NCBI RefSeq assembly: GCF_018283645.1
Contig: NZ_JAGSXH010000013.1
Coordinates: forward strand, 1 to 64,000
DNA from: Actinocrinis puniceicyclus
Lineage (GTDB): Bacteria; Actinomycetota; Actinomycetes; Streptomycetales; Catenulisporaceae
Length of the DNA stretch: 64,000 nucleotides
Reading direction: 5' to 3'
Below are positions 27,376 through 36,394 of this stretch, piece after piece. Both the position numbers and the translations under genes were made by a program. The notes beneath the pieces are model-generated. The model had not been told where the DNA came from and did no database searches. It saw only the letters and a program-made list of their open reading frames with translations. Position 1 is the stretch's first letter. Each line of letters begins with the position of its first letter.

Positions 27376-28499
27376 ACCTCACCGGCCTTCCCCTCCTCGT
27401 ACTGCTCATGGTGCTGACCGTCGCGGTCTTCGCCGCCGCGGTCCGCTTCTGGCCGAGATTCGCCGGCCGCGGTTCGCGCGCCCTCACCGGGCGGATCGGT
27501 GCGCTCGTGCTCACCCAGCTGCTGCTGCTCGCCACGGCGCTGGCCGCCGCGAACAACTACTTCGGCTTCTACACCTCGTGGCGCGCCCTGGCCGCGGTCG
27601 CGACGGGCCGCTACTCCGCCCCGGCGCCCGCGCCGCTCGGCGCGGACATCACGGTCAACAGCCACAGCAGCCTGCCGATAGCGGGTGGCGCCGAGCCCGC
27701 TCAGGGCGGCCGGCTCGACGACGTCACCGTCCACGGCCGGCTGACCGGCCTGTCCGCGCACGCGCTGATCTACCTGCCGCCGCAGTACTTCCAGTCCGGC
27801 TTCAGCAACACCCTGTTCCCGGTCGCGATAGTGTCCAGCGGCTACCCCGGCGACGTGACCAAGCTCGTCACGCTGCTGCGCTACCCGGCCCGCCTGGTGG
27901 ACGGCATCCGGGCCGGGCAGGACAAGCCGATGGTGCTGGTGATGATGTCGCCGATGATCATCCCCGGCCGCGACACCGAGTGCACCGACGTGGCCGGCGG
28001 CGGCCCGCGCGCCGGCGAGTTCTGGTCCGTGGACGTCACCACGGCCGTCGAGCGCGCCTACCGGGTCAGCCGCCGGGCCTCCGGCTGGGGGCTGGTCGGC
28101 GATTCCACGGGCGGCTACTGCGCGCTGAAGCTGGCGATGCTCGACTCGGACCGGTTCTCCGCGGCGGCGAGCCTGTCAGGCTACTTCGACGCATTGCAGG
28201 ACTCGACGACCGGCGACCTGTACGGCGGGGACCCGGTCTTCCGGCAGCACAACGACCTGCTGTGGCGCATCGAGCACCTGCCCGCGCCGCCGATCGCCGC
28301 GCTGCTGACCACCAGCCGCACCGGGGAGTCGAACTACGCGCCCACGCTGCGGTTCGTCCGCGACGCCAAGCCGCCGATGCGAGTATCGACCCTGATAAGA
28401 GCCTCCGGCGGCCACAACTTCAACACCTGGAACGCCGAGGTGCCCGCCGCGCTGCAGTGGCTCAGCACCCATCTGGTCCCTGCGAGCGCCGGAAGCTGA
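27372..28499 (+). CDS. membrane-anchored esterase/acyltransferase (antigen 85-like fold)
   Basis: The 375-residue protein has two N-terminal helices (about 7-26 and 44-62) and an extracytoplasmic putative-esterase domain. The nucleophile elbow is GDSTGG with S245, and H348 in GGHNFNTW is the likely catalytic histidine. Such domains hydrolyse esters or transfer acyl groups onto envelope glycans. At the end of the polymer export operon it may acylate or trim the exported product; the substrate is unknown. Confidence 0.82.
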   Translation: MNLTGLPLLVLLMVLTVAVFAAAVRFWPRFAGRGSRALTGRIGALVLTQLLLLATALAAANNYFGFYTSWRALAAVATGRYSAPAPAPLGADITVNSHSSLPIAGGAEPAQGGRLDDVTVHGRLTGLSAHALIYLPPQYFQSGFSNTLFPVAIVSSGYPGDVTKLVTLLRYPARLVDGIRAGQDKPMVLVMMSPMIIPGRDTECTDVAGGGPRAGEFWSVDVTTAVERAYRVSRRASGWGLVGDSTGGYCALKLAMLDSDRFSAAASLSGYFDALQDSTTGDLYGGDPVFRQHNDLLWRIEHLPAPPIAALLTTSRTGESNYAPTLRFVRDAKPPMRVSTLIRASGGHNFNTWNAEVPAALQWLSTHLVPASAGS

Positions 28500-28566
28500 A
28501 CCCCGCGGCGGCGCGGGGCCGGGGCGCTCGCACGCGGCCGGGCCGCAGGCTCTACGATCAGGGATC

Positions 28567-30549
28567 GTGGTGCACCCAGGGCGGGGATCCGAGCAGGCCG
28601 ACGGGCCGGCTTCGGGGCCCGACGCTACCGCCGCTCGGCCGCCGGAAGCCCCGAAGGAGGGGGAAGCGCCACCCGGCGCCGGTCCTGGACCAGCGCCGGA
28701 CCTCGCGGAGCCGGCGCATGCTCAAGGACTTCGGCAACGTCATCGCAGACGCCGGTTCGGCGACCCCGCGGCCCCGAGACCGGTCGAGAAGCCCAGCGAG
28801 TACATCGTGTGCGGCGCCAACACACTGGCGTACCGCCTCGTCGCGGAGCTGACGGAACTGTACGAGGTCTCCGTCGTCGCGATCGTGCCCAACCGGGACC
28901 GCGACCACGCGCCGCAGATCACGAAGATCCTCGGTGAGGGCTCGGTGATCGCGGTGCCCGCCATCACCGAGGAGGCGCTGCGCGCCGCAGGGGTCGTCGT
29001 CGCCCGCGGAATCGCGCTCGTCGACGGCGACGACCAGAGCAACATCCACACCGCGCTGCGCGCCCAGGCCCTCAACTCCGGGATCCGCGTCGCGCTGCGG
29101 ATGTACAACCAGCGCCTCGGCAAGCACGTCGAGCGGCTGCTGAACGACTGCGCCGCACTCTCCCGTTCCGCGACCGCGGCGCCCGCGTTCGTCAACGCCG
29201 CGCTGCGCCGGCCGAACTCGGTGCAGGTGGGCACGCGTTCCGTGAGCGTCGAGATCGGCCTCGGCGGCGATCCGGCGGACTTCCTGTGCACGATCGCGGA
29301 CCGGATCGACAAGCAGGACCTGGCCCGTATGCGGCTGCTGCCGGACGCGCCCGGCCCGGCGGCGACCTGGATCAGCGAAGTGGCGCGCAATCCGCCCGTC
29401 GCGCCCGGTGGGGCCGGCGCCTTCGCCTTCACTCCCGCCGGGACGCCGGTCGCCGCCCCGCCGCCGGGTACGCGCGCCGTGCTGCGTTTCCTCGACGGGG
29501 TGCGACCCCACACGCCGGCCTGGTACTCGCGGCTGCGCTGGCGCATCGTGGATCTGCGCCGGCTGCTCAGCGCGAACCAGCTGAGCCGGGTCTTCCTCGG
29601 CGCGTTCGCCGCCGTGCTCGCGTCCTTCTTCGTGGTCTGGTACCTGAACGGGCACCTCGCCTGGGCGATCTACGACACCCTGCTCGACATGGCCGGCGCG
29701 GCGCAGCCCGACGTCCTCGGGCAGCCGAGTCAGACGGGCGGCGCATGGCAGCGCGCGGCGCAGGTGGTGACCACCTTCTGCGGCATCATGTTCATCCCCG
29801 CGATCACCGCGATCATGTTGGATGCGCTGGCCCGGGGCCGCGCCGGGCTGGCCCGCCGGCCGAGCGCCGGCGTACGCGGCCACGTCGTCGTGTTCGGGCT
29901 CGGCAACGTCGGCACTCGTGTCGCGACCTTGATCCACCGGCTCGGCATTCCGGTGGTCTGCATCGAACGGGACCCCACCGCGCGCGGCATCGCGGCGGTC
30001 CGCGGCATGGAGATCCCGGTGCTCGTCGGCGAGGCGCCGCTGGAGGACCAGCTGCGCAAGGCCCGCGTTCACCGCAGTCGCGCCGTGCTCGCCCTCACCG
30101 GCGACGACGCGGCGAACCTGGAGGCGGCGCTCGAAGCCAGAGCGCTGGCCCCGGACGTGCGTGTCGTACTGCGCCTCTTCGACGACGACTTCGCCACGCA
30201 GGTCTACCGCACCTTCACGAACGCGGCGTCCCGCTCGGTCTCCTACCTCGCCGCCCCGGCCTTCGCCGCGGCCCTGATGGGCCGGGAGGTGCTCGGCACG
30301 CTCTCGGTGTACCGGCACGTGGTGTTGGTCGCGGAGTTCGTCACCGAGGCCGGCTCGGACCTGGTCGGCAAGCCGATACACGAGGTCGAAGTCCCCGGCG
30401 AGGTGCGCGTCATCGCCGTGCGGGCCAAGGGCGCCCGTGACTACGCGTGGAGGCTGGATCGCTCGCGCTGCTTCGCCGAGGGGGACAAGTACGTGCTGTT
30501 GACCACGCGCGCCGGGCTCGGCCGCCACACCAGCCGCGTCGCCGCTTAA
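28567..30549 (+). CDS. dual-RCK (TrkA-N) channel-like membrane protein
   Basis: The 660-residue protein has an N-terminal Rossmann/RCK domain (YIVCGANTLAYRLVAEL), two membrane helices (about 337-358 SRVFLGAFAAVLASFFVVWYL; 396-420 VVTTFCGIMFIPAITAIML), and a second RCK domain (VVVFGLGNVGTRVATLI, an intact GxGxxG) followed by an RCK_C-like end. The layout resembles ion channels gated by NAD-binding domains, but a classic TVGYG filter is not visible between the helices. The first 75 residues are low complexity, so the GTG at 28567 may not be the real start. Confidence 0.8.
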   Translation: MVHPGRGSEQADGPASGPDATAARPPEAPKEGEAPPGAGPGPAPDLAEPAHAQGLRQRHRRRRFGDPAAPRPVEKPSEYIVCGANTLAYRLVAELTELYEVSVVAIVPNRDRDHAPQITKILGEGSVIAVPAITEEALRAAGVVVARGIALVDGDDQSNIHTALRAQALNSGIRVALRMYNQRLGKHVERLLNDCAALSRSATAAPAFVNAALRRPNSVQVGTRSVSVEIGLGGDPADFLCTIADRIDKQDLARMRLLPDAPGPAATWISEVARNPPVAPGGAGAFAFTPAGTPVAAPPPGTRAVLRFLDGVRPHTPAWYSRLRWRIVDLRRLLSANQLSRVFLGAFAAVLASFFVVWYLNGHLAWAIYDTLLDMAGAAQPDVLGQPSQTGGAWQRAAQVVTTFCGIMFIPAITAIMLDALARGRAGLARRPSAGVRGHVVVFGLGNVGTRVATLIHRLGIPVVCIERDPTARGIAAVRGMEIPVLVGEAPLEDQLRKARVHRSRAVLALTGDDAANLEAALEARALAPDVRVVLRLFDDDFATQVYRTFTNAASRSVSYLAAPAFAAALMGREVLGTLSVYRHVVLVAEFVTEAGSDLVGKPIHEVEVPGEVRVIAVRAKGARDYAWRLDRSRCFAEGDKYVLLTTRAGLGRHTSRVAA

Positions 30550-30611
30550 GGCCCGACCAGAAGTAATCGCGTGCCCGGCCGCAACCCCGATGGACACATT
30601 CCCGAACGCGG

Positions 30612-31220
30612 CTAGCCGAGGGCGCCCCAGGCCTCCGGGCTGTGCCGCTCGGCGTGTGAGAGCGCGAACCGCGCGTCGTCGGCCGCCGCCTGCCGAACCC
30701 GGTCAGTACCCTCATACGCCGCAAGCTCGATCAGCATCCTGAGTATCGCGACGTGCGCGTCGGTCAACGAAGAACTCCGCTCATCGCCGCTCACGTTCCC
30801 GACCATCAGATACTCGCCGGTGCTGCACCCGAAGTTGCCCGTGGTGAGGGCGCCCTGCCGCGCGCCGGGCAGAAAGTGCCACGCCTCCGCCTCGATCGCC
30901 TGGGAGATGTAGTGCCCTCCCAGCGGATCCAGCATCCGCTGGTCGCGGCGCCCCGGCAGCCGCGGTTTCACCAGGTGCAGGTCGCACACGTAAAGCTCGC
31001 AGGTCCCGGTCTCCACCGTGTCAGACCACGTGGAGAGCCCGGCGGCCCCGTTCAACCCGCTCGCCGCCTCGATCAACTCCACCGCGCTCGGCGCCGAGTG
31101 CAGGTCGTACTGCCCGCACGCCTCCGGTGCCGAGAACGGCACGGTGCCGCCACTCGCGAACAGCGCCCTGATCACCCGCAGACTGCTGTCGTACGCCTCC
31201 TGAATCACACCGCGCGGCAC
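30612..31220 (-). CDS. hypothetical protein
   Basis: The 202-residue soluble-looking protein is not recognised. It has three cysteines in the middle (TCELYVC) and a segment GNFGCSTGEYLMVGNVSGDE, no membrane helix, and a charged C-terminus. It starts at a GTG without an obvious ribosome site and is convergent with the RCK gene. The sequence immediately upstream holds debris of another gene, so the N-terminus may be shortened. Confidence 0.55.
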   Translation of the reverse strand: MPRGVIQEAYDSSLRVIRALFASGGTVPFSAPEACGQYDLHSAPSAVELIEAASGLNGAAGLSTWSDTVETGTCELYVCDLHLVKPRLPGRRDQRMLDPLGGHYISQAIEAEAWHFLPGARQGALTTGNFGCSTGEYLMVGNVSGDERSSSLTDAHVAILRMLIELAAYEGTDRVRQAAADDARFALSHAERHSPEAWGALG

Positions 31221-31291
31221 CGGTTCGTCGTCGCCCAGCGGCCGGCGCCGGATCCGGCACGCCGCGTTCGTCGTCGCGTGGGGCGGGCGCC

Positions 31292-32000
31292 TTGCTGGCC
31301 GTCGGCGCGAAGAACGAGACGATCACGCTGCTGGTCGCGCTGGGGCTGGCGCTCGGGACGCGCCGGTTCGAGACCGGACGCCTGCGTGGCCGCGTGGGCG
31401 CGCGGAAGCACGAACTGGTGGAGTCCGCATCCGGTCGAGTTGGACCCGATGTACGCGCGCTACCGCAGCCGGCTCAGCCGGGCGAACCTCGCCCGCTACC
31501 TCGCCACGCAACCGGCACTGGATGCGCGCGTCTTCGCCGGCGGCGCGGGCGCGTGCCTGAGCTTCCGCAACACGAACATCGGCACGTACCCGATGCACGC
31601 CGGATACACCCCGGAGAGTCAGGAGTGCCGCTCCTGTCTGCTTCAGGACACGGCGCACGCGTTGAAGTGGAATGGCTTTTCCGGCGTGCTCGTGTACTGG
31701 CTGGCCTGCTTCGCCGCTGCGGGATGGCCGATCGCCAGGTCGGTGCCCGGAGGCCGACGCAGGGCGTTCGGCCTGGTCGGCTTGGCACTGATCGGCTGCA
31801 CCGTGGTGCAGTACACGACTGCCGTATACGGCGAGGGCGACGAGGTCACCAAGCACTTGTCGCCGGCGTTGTTCGCCGCCGCTCTCGCGCCCGTGTGGCT
31901 CGTGGCCGGTGCGTTCCAGCAGCGTCGCGCGCGGCCCGTCGTGGTCGCGCCCCGGCGCGCATCATCACTCTTGTGGCGGACCACCGCGTCCCTGCGGTAG
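31292..32000 (+). pseudogene. decayed polytopic membrane protein gene
   Basis: A first frame gives LLAVGAKNETITLLVALGLALGTRR, a membrane helix, up to about 31400. A second frame from about 31440 gives YARYRSRLSRANLARYL, FRNTNIGTYPMHAGYTP and three further helices (GVLVYWLACFAAAGWPIA, RAFGLVGLALIGCTVVQYT, LSPALFAAALAPVWLVAGAF) to a stop at 31998-32000. The two frames do not join and no start is found, so this is the 3' part of a frameshifted gene. The layout recalls the C-terminal end of large actinobacterial membrane glycan proteins, but this is weak. Confidence 0.6.
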
Positions 32001-32066
32001 AAGGTTCGGCCTCGGTGGCGCAATCTGGAGTTGATCGGCTCCGGCGATGAATGTCCGAGGTGCTCT

Positions 32067-32624
32067 ATGGCCGACACGCCGCCCGATGACTGGAGTTCGT
32101 CGCAAGTCGGCTGGGGCGTCGCGCCTCCACTGCGCGGCTCGGGGTTTTGGGCAGGACAGCCGACCGGTGACGAGCCGTGGTCGCAGTCGCAGTCCCAGCC
32201 GCCGCGGCAGTCGCAGCCGTATGCGCTTCCCACCCCGCCCCGGCGCAGGTGGCCGTGGATCCTGCTCGGTGTGCTGCTGCCGGCAGTCGGCGGGTGCGTC
32301 GCCACGATCGTCGCGTTGACCGCAGGTGTCCACGGGACCGCCAAGACGGAGCACGTACTGTTCAAGGTGACCGGCGACGCGAAGTCCGTGACGGTCGTCT
32401 ACACGACGTGGAACAACGAGACCGCGTCGACCGACCAGCGGCGCGTGACCCTTCCGTGGACGACGGCGGAGAGCACCGACGGGCTGCTGAAAGGCGGCAT
32501 GCTGACCGTGATCGTCGGCGTCGGAGGCGGCACCGCAACCTGCTCGGTGGCCGTCGACGACGGCGCGCCGAAGACGGCGACCGCCAGCGGAGCGTTCTCC
32601 ACCACGACCTGCCAGCTCGGTTAG
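32067..32624 (+). CDS. MmpS-like membrane protein
   Basis: The 185-residue protein has a Gln/Pro-rich cytoplasmic region, one helix (WPWILLGVLLPAVGGCVATIVAL) and an extracytoplasmic beta domain with VTVVYTTWNNETASTDQRRV and TLPWTTAESTD, the pattern of MmpS-type proteins that assist MMPL exporters. The ATG at 32067 follows GAGG by 8 bases. The only MMPL gene in the window lies 22 kb away, so no partner is assigned. Confidence 0.68.
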   Translation: MADTPPDDWSSSQVGWGVAPPLRGSGFWAGQPTGDEPWSQSQSQPPRQSQPYALPTPPRRRWPWILLGVLLPAVGGCVATIVALTAGVHGTAKTEHVLFKVTGDAKSVTVVYTTWNNETASTDQRRVTLPWTTAESTDGLLKGGMLTVIVGVGGGTATCSVAVDDGAPKTATASGAFSTTTCQLG

Positions 32625-32988
32625 CGAGCTGGCTGGCCGTCGCCAGAGCGACGACTGATGCGACAGCCGAAGCCGAGTCGACATCATCGGAGCCGACGGC
32701 AAGCTCACTGCGTTGGTCGGTTACTGACGGGCCGTCGATCCGCGAGCCGCGTTCGCATCGGACCGAGAAGGCGGCACTCAACTGCCAGCACGCGGCGGCT
32801 GGTCGTGCCCGATGGCCGTCGCTGGAATTCAGGTACCGGGTCGACCGGCTCGGCCTGGTCGGCAACCCGCTCGCCATCGCTGTGATGCTCGCTGCTTTAG
32901 TTCGCGGCTTGCCGTGTTGCTCCGGCGCCCAGTAGCTTCGGCTGACAGGCTTTGCAGTGACAACGGGCTCGCGCACCGTAGGGGAACC
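32625..32988. other. 364-bp stretch without a recognised gene
   Basis: Short frames are present but none has a ribosome site together with a plausible composition. The last bases include GGGGAA, which serves the membrane protein starting at 32989. I see no repeat or clear terminator. Confidence 0.5.
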
Positions 32989-33363
32989 ATGGGAAACCTC
33001 GACTTCACCAGCAACGCAGGATTCTCTTGGTACTGCGTACTGTTGGTGATTGACGGGCTGACGATGATCGTGCTTGGCCGGTTGCGCGGGCAGTCCCGGT
33101 CCGGGCTGACCTTGAACCTGGTCCTGGGCATCGTGTTCCTCTGCTACGGCCTGTACCTGACGTTCGGTTTCCGAGGCGGCCACTACTTCGTCTCGTATTG
33201 GGCGCTGATCCTGCCCGTGGTGCTGATCACTCGGACGATCAGATCATCCAACGGCGAGAAGGTGCGGCGACGGGAAGCGGCGAAGCGGGCCCGCTATGCG
33301 GAGCTGCAAGAGGCCCAGGAAGCGCACGCCGCAGAGGTCGAATACCGATCACCGGGCAAGTAG
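32989..33363 (+). CDS. small polytopic membrane protein
   Basis: The 124-residue protein has three hydrophobic segments (about 10-27, 40-62, 65-80) and a charged, Glu/Arg/Ala-rich C-terminal helix. The ATG at 32989 follows GGGGAA. It is not recognised. Confidence 0.68.
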   Translation: MGNLDFTSNAGFSWYCVLLVIDGLTMIVLGRLRGQSRSGLTLNLVLGIVFLCYGLYLTFGFRGGHYFVSYWALILPVVLITRTIRSSNGEKVRRREAAKRARYAELQEAQEAHAAEVEYRSPGK

Positions 33364-33436
33364 GCGCTGCGATTCGAGGTAGACGGTGGTCGCCGACAGC
33401 TCGTCGGCGACCCCACGATCTCTCTGTCAGGACGGG

Positions 33437-34234
33437 CTACCAGAGCTTGGGTACAAGCCGCCGAGGCACGTCGCGTGGACGAGTCGTACCGGGCAGGACG
33501 CCGTAGTAGAACACCTCGATCAGGACGGTGACGGCGTTCTCGTACCACTCGAACGCTGACGCTGCAAAAGCACTGATATCGATGGGCGGCACGGGTCCGT
33601 CCATCTCCACCGGCAGAAATGTGGCCGGTTTGCGGCCCGCCGGGTGAGGCGGGATCGTGACGTCGAGCATGACGGGACCCGGCTCGGTGCGTGAGGTCCA
33701 CACGACCCGGATGAGGCAGTGCGCAGAGCTCTTCGGCGGTAGTTCGGGGTGGTGAAGGTGCGGTGGACCTCCCGGCCCGTGCCAACCGCCGCTCGCCGCG
33801 CCGACCGGTTCACGGACCGAGGTGATGGGCCCAGGGTGGATCGCGTGCCGATTACGGTGCAGGCTCAGGTTCCAGCCCGCACTGGCGAGCGACTTGGCCA
33901 GTTCGAAGACCCTGTCGCCGGCGGAGCCGTCGAACCCGTACGCGACGGCGACCTGTCGTTGGAAACTCATCATCGCGAAGACCCCGGAGCGGATCCGCAG
34001 GATCCCGATGTCCCACTGCCGTCGGCTGTTCGTACCCGTGAGCACGCCGAAGTCGCTCACTAGTCGCGCAGCCGGAAACAGCGCGTCGCCACCGCCGATA
34101 CAAGCGAACTGGTCCTCGATCCAGTCTTCGGCTGCGGCATGCAGTTCGTGAAACTGTGCGGTGCGCACGAAACGCGGCAGATCCGGTGGCCGCCACGGTA
34201 GCTCCCAGTTGAGCAACGGCCCCTGAAAGCCCAT
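33437..34234 (-). CDS. hypothetical protein
   Basis: The 265-residue product has no signal or membrane helix. It contains a polar region with FELAKSLASAGWNLSLHRN and two conserved-looking proline-rich stretches, but I recognise no family. It is the last complete gene on this strand before the prophage boundary at 34584. Confidence 0.6.
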   Translation of the reverse strand: MGFQGPLLNWELPWRPPDLPRFVRTAQFHELHAAAEDWIEDQFACIGGGDALFPAARLVSDFGVLTGTNSRRQWDIGILRIRSGVFAMMSFQRQVAVAYGFDGSAGDRVFELAKSLASAGWNLSLHRNRHAIHPGPITSVREPVGAASGGWHGPGGPPHLHHPELPPKSSAHCLIRVVWTSRTEPGPVMLDVTIPPHPAGRKPATFLPVEMDGPVPPIDISAFAASAFEWYENAVTVLIEVFYYGVLPGTTRPRDVPRRLVPKLW

Positions 34235-34367
34235 GACACCCCCGTGACGCTTCGGACGAATTGCCGGGATTCATGGCGACCGGCAGATCGTCATGCTAGC
34301 GGGACCATGTCGAAGGTTGAACTTCCTGTGCGGGGGACAGTGCTCCTAGCGGGTCACGGGGGGTTCG

Positions 34368-34508
34368 GTGGCCGGAGAGGGACCATCGGTGGCTGAGAAG
34401 GAGGAGCGCCGGGAGGCATCCCGTCGACTACGAACGAACAGCTTCGTGGCGGCAGCCGTGGAGCAGCCGGAGCCAATCTCCAGGGACCGTGCCGACGAGG
34501 TCCAGTAA
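34368..34508 (+). CDS. small hypothetical protein next to attL
   Basis: A 46-residue frame starts with GTG behind a G-rich site (GGGGGG) and stops at TAA 34506-34508. It is Arg/Glu-rich, with no recognised motif. A GTG seven codons later is another possible start. It lies just outside the prophage, downstream of the tRNA fragment. Confidence 0.35.
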   Translation: MAGEGPSVAEKEERREASRRLRTNSFVAAAVEQPEPISRDRADEVQ

Positions 34509-34583
34509 CCGACTCGTGGGCAAAGTAGTGGGCAAATGATCAGGGCGGGTGGCTGTTGGCGGCGTCAGCCCTGGTCAGAAGAG

Positions 34584-34625
34584 TGCCCACGGCGCGATTC
34601 GAACGCGCGACACCCGCTTTAGGAG
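34584..34625 (-). other. attL: 3' half of tRNA-Arg(CCT), prophage attachment core
   Basis: On the minus strand this reads anticodon loop CTCCTAA (34625-34619), the 3' anticodon-stem strand AGCGG, a five-base variable loop, a perfect T-arm (GCGCG-TTCGAAT-CGCGC) and the 3' acceptor strand CGTGGGC with discriminator A. The bases that should complete the anticodon stem on the 5' side are not complementary, so the tRNA is cut at the anticodon loop, the usual crossover point of tyrosine recombinases. The intact tRNA should lie at the other end of the element, beyond 64000. Confidence 0.85.
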
Positions 34626-34640
34626 CGGCGAGCAAGATCA

Positions 34641-34681
34641 GTCCTGGCCTGCGGAAACGAATGGCTTCCGCAGGCCAGGAC
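34641..34681. other. perfect 16-bp stem hairpin beside attL
   Basis: GTCCTGGCCTGCGGAA (34641-34656) is the exact inverse complement of 34666-34681 across a 9-base loop. There is no T-tract on either side. It lies 15 bases inside the element from the tRNA core, so it could be a terminator for the leftward gene, an integrase arm region, or part of another function. Confidence 0.85.
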
Positions 34682-34778
34682 AGTCAACGTGAGAACGTCA
34701 GGGAGCGCGAGAGAATCCGCGAAAGCTGCCGGAAACGCATGATCGTCTCCCATTCGCATCCCAACATGGGCAGGGTAT

Positions 34779-35045
34779 TTATACGCTGGGCGTCGCGGGG
34801 GCCGGACCTCCGGGATTGTCGCCGGGCCACGGGATCACGTGGTGGCGCACGAGCCGCTGGCCGTCAGAACCCTGCGACCAGAAGTGGAAACCGTGCTCGA
34901 GGTCGCCGTCCAGATCAGAGCCCGGACGCGCCGAGGCCTCGTCGTAAAGCTCGCGTGCGCGCTCAGCGGTGATCAGGTCACTGATCAGGCCGCCATTGGA
35001 GAGAACGTAGCCGCCTGCCGGCATACCTCGCAGCAGCTCAGACAC
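34779..35045 (-). CDS. small hypothetical protein coupled to an RsbW-like ATPase
   Basis: The 88-residue product starts at a GTG that overlaps the stop of the upstream ATPase gene (GTGTCTGA). It is acidic in the middle (ERARELYDEASARPGSDLD) and ends Pro-rich; it has no membrane helix. The family is not recognised. The pairing suggests a regulatory partner. Confidence 0.6.
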   Translation of the reverse strand: MSELLRGMPAGGYVLSNGGLISDLITAERARELYDEASARPGSDLDGDLEHGFHFWSQGSDGQRLVRHHVIPWPGDNPGGPAPATPSV

Positions 35046-35460
35046 CGCAGTCCTCCGTCGATAGCTCAGCCCACCAGCAGCCGTGGCCCGGTGCGGACTG
35101 CGCACCCCACTTGTCTGCCAGCGCGGCGACGATCAGCAGCCCTCTGCCCGACTCGCCGTACGGAAATGCCGCCTCGTCGCCCGGGTCGAACGCCTCGTCG
35201 GGGGGTGCGAGCGGCGTCGCCGGCTCCCCCTGGTCGACCACCTCGATCCGCAGGCAGCCCGCTGACAGCTCGAACGAGACCTCGAACTCGCCGTCGCCGT
35301 TGCTGGCACTGTGCAGCACCGCGTTGGTCGCCAGCTCCGCGAGCACCAGCTCCGCGTCATCCAGCCGGGTGCAGTCCGGGATGAACTCGCGCAGCTCGCC
35401 GCGTGCTTTCCGCACGGATCGTGGTACAGCTGGCAGCGTGCGCGACAGGCTCTCGGGCAT
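35038..35460 (-). CDS. anti-sigma-factor-type ATP-binding protein (HATPase_c_2)
   Basis: The 140-residue protein is a stand-alone GHKL ATPase of the RsbW/SpoIIAB type. It has the N-box ELATNAVLHSA, a G1-like VVDQGEP and the G2 SGRGLLIVAALADKWG. Such proteins bind sigma factors or anti-sigma partners and are abundant in actinomycetes. ATG 35460 begins the conserved region, behind a GGGGATT site; longer readings to 35592 have no support. Confidence 0.85.
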   Translation of the reverse strand: MPESLSRTLPAVPRSVRKARGELREFIPDCTRLDDAELVLAELATNAVLHSASNGDGEFEVSFELSAGCLRIEVVDQGEPATPLAPPDEAFDPGDEAAFPYGESGRGLLIVAALADKWGAQSAPGHGCWWAELSTEDCGV

Positions 35461-35575
35461 GAGGAATCCCCAGGTCAAAGCCGCGCGCCCTGTGTGATGC
35501 GCAGCAGTCCTGTACAGAGCTTGCGCCTCTGTACAGTGCCGCGTCAAGCTATGGGGGAGAAATCCACGAGCCGGG

Positions 35576-36340
35576 GTGAGACCGATCGCCAAGACACCGC
35601 GCTACGCGCTGATCGCTGATGGCCTGCGTCAGCAGATCATCGACGGCACCCTCGCGCCCGGGTCGCAGATGCCCTCCCTCGCCGAACTGGTGGAGCGCTA
35701 CCGGGTCTCCGAGCGCACCGCCTACGAGGCGACGAGGATCCTGCTCAACGAGGGCTTGACCGTCTCACGGCCCGGCGCAGGCAGTTTCGTGCGCTCCCGC
35801 CCGGACGTGGTGCGCATGGTGCGGCACTGGTACCGCGACGCCGCGGGCAAGGGGTCGCCGTGGCGCGCGGAGATGGCAGCCGCCGGACGCCACGGGTCCT
35901 GGATCGCCGAATCCACACCGGTGCCGGCTCCGCCGGCGATCGCCGAGCGGCTCCAGGTCGAGCCCGGCGAGCGGCTCATGCGCACCCTCTATGTGTTCAC
36001 CGCGGATGACGCCCCGACGTATCTGTCGACCTCGTGGGAGCCGCTTGCCGTCACCGGCGGCACGCAGATCATGCTCCCGGAGAAGGGCGCACACTCAGGC
36101 AAGGGCGTCGTCGACCGGTTTGGCGTCATCGGTGTGCGGATCACGCGCGCCACCGAGGAGCTCGTGCCGCGGACGCTCACGATCGCGGAGGCCGAGAAGC
36201 TGCGCCTGCGCGCGGGTATCTCCGTGATCGTCATCGAGCGGACGTACTACGCCGGCGACACACCCGTGGAGACTGCCAACATCGTGCTGCCGCCGTCCTA
36301 TCACGCGGTCTACGAGATCCCGGTGGGCGGGAGCGCCTGA
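35576..36340 (+). CDS. GntR-family regulator with UTRA effector domain
   Basis: The 254-residue protein has an N-terminal winged helix (YALIADGLRQQIIDGTLAPGSQMPS ... ERTAYEATRILLNEGL) and a C-terminal UTRA domain (about 90-250; ending SYHAVYEIPV). It resembles regulators carried by integrative elements of Streptomyces (the KorSA type), though this is a family-level inference. It is transcribed toward the interior of the element, divergent from the ATPase gene, and probably regulates element functions. Confidence 0.85.
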   Translation: MRPIAKTPRYALIADGLRQQIIDGTLAPGSQMPSLAELVERYRVSERTAYEATRILLNEGLTVSRPGAGSFVRSRPDVVRMVRHWYRDAAGKGSPWRAEMAAAGRHGSWIAESTPVPAPPAIAERLQVEPGERLMRTLYVFTADDAPTYLSTSWEPLAVTGGTQIMLPEKGAHSGKGVVDRFGVIGVRITRATEELVPRTLTIAEAEKLRLRAGISVIVIERTYYAGDTPVETANIVLPPSYHAVYEIPVGGSA

Positions 36341-36394
36341 GTCGCTGACCCACTTGACGTTCCAGGCCATCGCCGCCCGCCACGCCACCGAATC

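Noticed and set aside
34556-34972. Rightward open frame across the tRNA remnant
   Set aside because: It reads through the attL tRNA fragment and the long hairpin, has no ribosome site and gives an Arg-rich, unconserved product.
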